Shown here one piece after another: positions 60,628-64,000 of a stretch of 64,000 bases of DNA. The notes under the pieces are model-generated. The model had not been told where the DNA came from. It saw only the letters and a program-made list of their open reading frames with translations, and made no database searches. The stretch's first letter is position 1. Each line of letters opens with the position of its first letter. The position numbers and the translations under genes were made by a program. The DNA lies in contig DCBQ01000008.1 in assembly GCA_002313515.1 (NCBI GenBank), positions 1 through 64,000 of the forward strand, given 5' to 3'. Origin of the DNA: Candidatus Saccharibacteria bacterium UBA1103 (GTDB taxonomy: Bacteria; Patescibacteriota; Saccharimonadia; Saccharimonadales; Saccharimonadaceae).

Positions 60628-61479
60628 ATGACCGAATATAGCGATGAGCAGTCAAGCCTCATCAATTCCATAGAATGGTTTGGCGACCAGACACCAACGC
60701 CAGTAGCAGTGGAAGCGGTGCAGATTCGCAGCAATCCCATTATGACGTTTCTGTCGCGTCACATTCGCCTCAGCAACAATCAAGAGATTGATCGTGATAT
60801 CGTATATCATGTTCCGACAACCATGGCGCTAATCTACACCTGCATGGCTGGCCAACATCAGTACTTAATTACACGCGAGTATCGCGCTGGCATAGACATG
60901 GTGTCGGTGGGCTTACCTGCAGGGTGTATCAAAGAAGGCGAGCCCTCGCTTGAAGCCATGTGGCGCGAGCTGAAAGAAGAGACGGGGGTGTATGTTTCCA
61001 ATAGTATCGGCTATCAAGTTACATACCAGGCTGAGGCCACTTCGTCCGAAGGCATGACTAACGAGCTAACCCATCTGTACGCCATCAAACTTGGCAGCTA
61101 CGACGTAACAGCGCAGCAGCTGGATGATGACGAGCATATTCAGTACGCATGGGTTAACGACAACGAACTACAGCAACTAATCGATACTAGGGTCATTCGC
61201 GACGCTCGCGCCGTCCAGCTGTACCAAGCTGTCAAGGAAATCGACAACACAGACGAGATGCATCGCCTCCTATACCAGAAAACCAAGCTAGAGTCCGAGG
61301 TTGAACGACTTAAGCAAATTGTCAGTAAACTAACCGAGGAACGCAATGAAACACGCGAGAAGCTCAAGGTCGATGAGGCGTTAATCACTACCTTAGAGGG
61401 CGCTGTGCGCGTGAACAAATCGGCCGAGGCGGGGCGCAATAACCAGATCCGCCTAGGCAAATCTGGTCGGGGTAATTAG
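60628..61479 (+). CDS. Nudix hydrolase with C-terminal coiled coil
   Basis: 283 aa. The Nudix box GCIKEGEPSLEAMWRELKEE followed by TG fits G-x5-E-x7-R-E-x2-E-E-x-G, as in ADP-sugar pyrophosphatases. Residues about 205-265 form a coiled coil (LESEVERLKQIVSKLTEERN), unusual for the family, and the tail is basic. It hydrolyses nucleoside diphosphate derivatives; ADP-ribose or NDP-sugars are likely. TTGACA and TGTTATAAT lie upstream. Confidence 0.85.
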   Translation: MTEYSDEQSSLINSIEWFGDQTPTPVAVEAVQIRSNPIMTFLSRHIRLSNNQEIDRDIVYHVPTTMALIYTCMAGQHQYLITREYRAGIDMVSVGLPAGCIKEGEPSLEAMWRELKEETGVYVSNSIGYQVTYQAEATSSEGMTNELTHLYAIKLGSYDVTAQQLDDDEHIQYAWVNDNELQQLIDTRVIRDARAVQLYQAVKEIDNTDEMHRLLYQKTKLESEVERLKQIVSKLTEERNETREKLKVDEALITTLEGAVRVNKSAEAGRNNQIRLGKSGRGN

Positions 61480-61505
61480 CCAAAACATTCAGCACCGATA
61501 GAACC

Positions 61506-61531
61506 AGCCTCCTCTCAAGATAGAGGAGGCT
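61506..61531 (+). terminator. Terminator after the Nudix gene
   Basis: AGCCTCCTCT-CAAGAT-AGAGGAGGCT, 10-bp perfect stem, followed by TTAATTT. Confidence 0.85.
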
Positions 61532-61597
61532 TTAATTTACACTCTAACTAGCGTCAAACATCTATCACTCAGCCCATCAACCCGCTATAATGTACAT

Positions 61598-61681
61598 ACG
61601 GGACTAGTAATAATATATGCTGGAACCTTGTACTACGGTTACATGCGTGGCAAGCATCCCGACCTCGATTGGGACAACTAA
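61598..61681 (+). pseudogene. Possible start-less small membrane protein gene
   Basis: TATAAT (61586-61591) is placed as in the leaderless genes, but the codon 6 nt after it is ACG rather than ATG. From there an open frame reads GLVIIYAGTLYYGYMRGKHP, then DLDWDN and TAA, which looks like one hydrophobic helix and a polar end. Internal ATG gives only 12 residues. Either non-canonical initiation, decay, or coincidence. Confidence 0.25.
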
Positions 61682-61689
61682 TCCACCAG

Positions 61690-61714
61690 CCCCGGCCACA
61701 GCCAGTAGCCGGGG
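61690..61714 (+). terminator. Terminator upstream of secA
   Basis: CCCCGGC pairs with GCCGGGG (11-nt loop), followed by ATTTCC. Confidence 0.65.
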
Positions 61715-61750
61715 ATTTCCATACCTCTACCGCTTCACCCCTATATCTGA

Positions 61751-61756
61751 TATAAT
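61751..61756 (+). promoter_or_regulatory. Extended -10 of secA
   Basis: TGATATAAT, 36 nt before the secA ATG; the leader carries GAGGGAG. Ordinary leadered gene. Confidence 0.65.
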
Positions 61757-61792
61757 GTATTCTGTATCACAATAAGTGAGGGAGAAATATTA

Positions 61793-64000
61793 ATGCCTAG
61801 CAAGGAAAAAGTACTCGGAAAAGTATTCGGCGACCCACAGAAAAAGATCGTCCGCCGCTTACGCAAACGAGTTGATGAGATTAATGCCCTGAGCGACAAG
61901 TACGCTCAGATGACCGACGAAGAGTTGGCGAAGCAGACCGATATTCTAAAGAAGCGCCTCGCCGAGATCGAGAAGAAGCACGGCGTCACCGCCAGTAAGA
62001 GCAAGAAGACTAAGAAGAACGCCGCCGCCAAGGTGAATAAGGATGACGTCCTAGAAACCGCCGAAGAGCGCAAGCTGGTCAACAAGCTGTCCGACGAAGA
62101 CCGCGAGAAGTATGCCAAAGCTGGCACCGGCACCATCGACGACTTTAATGCGCTCGACGCCATTCGCGCCCGTCGCGCCGCTCAACGTCGTAGCGATGCG
62201 CTAGAGGAAATCCTACCTGACGCCTTCGCCGTCTGTCGCGAAATGGCTAGCCGCGTCCTCGGCCAACGTCATTACGACGTCCAGCTAATGGGTGGTATCG
62301 TTCTACACGAAGGTAACATCGCCGAGATGAAGACCGGTGAAGGCAAGACCCTAGTCGCCACCGCACCGATTTATCTGAACGCCCTAACTGGTCGCGGGGT
62401 GCACATGGTTACCGTAAACGACTACCTGGCCCAGCTACATGGCGGTTGGATGGGCAAGCTGTACCACGCCCTAGGCATGAGCACCGGTGTGATTATTAAC
62501 GATGCCAGCTTTATTTACGACCCAGAATACGAGAATAAGGATCACTATGACAAGCGTATGTCGCACCTAAAGCCGTGTTCACGCAAGGAAGCCTACGCTG
62601 CCGACATCACCTATGGCACCAATAACGAGTTCGGCTTTGACTATCTGCGCGACAACATGGTTAGCGACCCGAACTTGCTGCGCCAGCGCGAGCTGAATTT
62701 CGCCATTGTGGACGAGGTGGACTCCATTCTAATTGACGAAGCCCGTACTCCGCTGATCATCAGCGCACCCGCCGCCGACAACCCAGATCTATATATCAAG
62801 TTCGCCGCTCTGGTAGATCAGCTAGAAGCTCCAACCAAGGTAATTACCAAGAAAGGCCTAATGAATCCACTAACTGGTAAGCCAATTGACCCCGACGAAG
62901 ACGACGAGCCTGATGGCGATTACGAAGTAGACGAGAAACGCCATACCGTAGCCTTGACTGACCAGGGTGTCGAGAAGGTCGAGAAGCTACTGGGCATTAA
63001 GAATCTATTTAGCCCCGAGCATATCCGCAGCGTCTATCACTTAGACCAGGCGCTAAAAGCCCGCGCCCTCTTCAAACGTGACAAGGACTACGTCGTAACA
63101 TCCGATGGCGAAGTGGTTATTGTGGACGAATTCACCGGCCGTCTAATGAAGGGTCGCCGCTATAGTGAAGGTCTTCACCAGGCCATTGAAGCCAAGGAGC
63201 ACGTTCCCGTTCGTCAGGAATCACAGACTCTCGCCACCATTTCCTTCCAGAACTATTTCCGCCTGTACGACAAGCTATCCGGTATGACTGGTACCGCTTA
63301 CACCGAGGTCGAGGAGTTTCAGCAGATCTATGGTCTGGACGTTATCCAGATTCCGACCAACAAGCCAATTCGTCGGCGCGACCATAACGACCGCATCTAC
63401 AAGACCGAGAAGGGCAAGATTAACGCCATCGTTAAGGCTGTCGAGGAGTTCCACGAGGAAGGTCGACCAGTGCTGATCGGTTCTGCTTCTATCGCCAATA
63501 ACGAGAAACTATCTGATGCCCTAGATAAAGCCGGCTTGCCGCACGAAACCTTGAATGCTAAGAATAACGAGCGCGAGGCCGAAATTGTGGCGAAGGCCGG
63601 TCAGCCAGGTGCCATTACTCTAGCTACCAACATCGCCGGTCGTGGTACCGATATCATGCTGGGCGACGGCGTGGCTGAGAAGGGTGGTCTAGTGGTTATT
63701 GGTTCCGAGCGTCACGAATCCCGCCGTATCGATAATCAGTTGCGTGGTCGTGGTGGCCGTCAGGGTGACCCAGGTGACACCTACTTCTACGTCTCGACTC
63801 AGGACGACCTGATGCGCATCTATCAGGGTGATCGCATCCACCAGATAATGGAAAAGTTCAACTTCCCCGATAATGTGCCACTGCAGAATCGTGTGATAAC
63901 CAAGACCCTAGAGGCTGCTCAGAAACGTGTCGAGGGCTATAACTTTGACACCCGCAAGAACGTGGTGCAGTACGATAATGTCATTAACCGTCACCGCAAG
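61793..64000 (+). CDS. secA: Protein translocase ATPase SecA (C-terminus beyond window)
   Basis: 736 residues are visible and the frame is open at the right edge. MGGIVLHEGNIAEMKTGEGK contains Walker A (MKTGEGKT 179-186); VDEVDSILIDEARTPLIIS, TVNDYLAQ, NIAGRGTDIMLGDGV and RQGDPGDTYFYVS follow. Walker A lies ~77 residues later than in E. coli because of a Lys/Ala-rich insertion (about 60-115) in the N-terminal region. Drives post-translational export with SecYEG (secE at 20.9 kb). GGGAG precedes the ATG. Confidence 0.96.
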   Translation, partial: MPSKEKVLGKVFGDPQKKIVRRLRKRVDEINALSDKYAQMTDEELAKQTDILKKRLAEIEKKHGVTASKSKKTKKNAAAKVNKDDVLETAEERKLVNKLSDEDREKYAKAGTGTIDDFNALDAIRARRAAQRRSDALEEILPDAFAVCREMASRVLGQRHYDVQLMGGIVLHEGNIAEMKTGEGKTLVATAPIYLNALTGRGVHMVTVNDYLAQLHGGWMGKLYHALGMSTGVIINDASFIYDPEYENKDHYDKRMSHLKPCSRKEAYAADITYGTNNEFGFDYLRDNMVSDPNLLRQRELNFAIVDEVDSILIDEARTPLIISAPAADNPDLYIKFAALVDQLEAPTKVITKKGLMNPLTGKPIDPDEDDEPDGDYEVDEKRHTVALTDQGVEKVEKLLGIKNLFSPEHIRSVYHLDQALKARALFKRDKDYVVTSDGEVVIVDEFTGRLMKGRRYSEGLHQAIEAKEHVPVRQESQTLATISFQNYFRLYDKLSGMTGTAYTEVEEFQQIYGLDVIQIPTNKPIRRRDHNDRIYKTEKGKINAIVKAVEEFHEEGRPVLIGSASIANNEKLSDALDKAGLPHETLNAKNNEREAEIVAKAGQPGAITLATNIAGRGTDIMLGDGVAEKGGLVVIGSERHESRRIDNQLRGRGGRQGDPGDTYFYVSTQDDLMRIYQGDRIHQIMEKFNFPDNVPLQNRVITKTLEAAQKRVEGYNFDTRKNVVQYDNVINRHRK

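Overview
The window reads as a chromosomal segment of a Patescibacteria/CPR bacterium, most likely Saccharibacteria (TM7). This rests on the gene repertoire (short housekeeping genes, CPR-type membrane proteins, a GT4-GH57-GH15 alpha-glucan operon), on lost zinc-finger cysteines in DnaX and RecR, on near-zero intergenic space, and on the absence of amino-acid, nucleotide or fatty-acid biosynthesis genes. TGA is used as a stop (for example the glucoamylase gene), so the UGA-recoding Gracilibacteria/Absconditabacteria are unlikely. No rRNA, CRISPR array or recognisable insertion sequence was seen.

Layout. 1-4.0 kb is an accessory island: the tail of an EcoRI-type adenine methyltransferase, small or decayed acidic ORFs, a DUF559 endonuclease gene bracketed by inverted palindromic repeats, and a DUF262-HNH nuclease. 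4.1-11 kb carries a type I pullulanase, trpS, an RluA-type pseudouridine synthase, a holB-like gene, a TPR protein, tRNA-Thr and tRNA-Tyr, a DUF368 (PopT-like) transporter and rpmG. 11-17 kb (minus strand) holds a hypothetical gene, tRNA-Thr and the GT4-GH57-GH15 operon, then tRNA-Trp. 17.5-20.8 kb has a P-loop kinase, a YgjP-type metalloprotease and an orphan histidine kinase. 20.9-28.6 kb is secE-nusG-rplK-rplA and rplJ-rplL, split by an insertion of an NlpC/P60 hydrolase, an S66 peptidase and a divergent RelA/SpoT-like protein. 29-43 kb contains a DsbA-like protein, dnaX, dnaB, ybaB, recR, two large GT-C-like membrane proteins, a DHH phosphoesterase, cysS and an RNA methyltransferase. 43-51 kb is mostly membrane proteins plus a class A PBP. 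51-56.5 kb is a lipid module (acyl-CoA ligase, PlsC, CDP-alcohol phosphatidyltransferase). 57-64 kb ends with a nitroreductase, serS, hpf, a Nudix protein and secA (cut by the window edge).

The strongest unexplained signal is a family of short two-hairpin elements: a conserved AACCC-type end, a small variable hairpin, then a GC-rich hairpin. Copies flank the DUF559 endonuclease gene at 1.55-2.09 kb, and related copies sit in frame inside two essential genes, dnaX (about 32.2 kb) and cysS (about 41.3 kb). The arrangement recalls REP/REPIN elements and their RAYT transposase, but with a VSR-like nuclease as candidate partner.

A second genome-wide style is transcription that appears leaderless. 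At least 17 genes have an extended -10 (TGnTATAAT or close) ending only 6-11 nt before the ATG, including trpS, dnaX, serS, cysS's upstream gene and the histidine kinase. Other genes, including the ribosomal-protein operons, have ordinary AGGAG ribosome-binding sites. Several start codons were moved on this basis.
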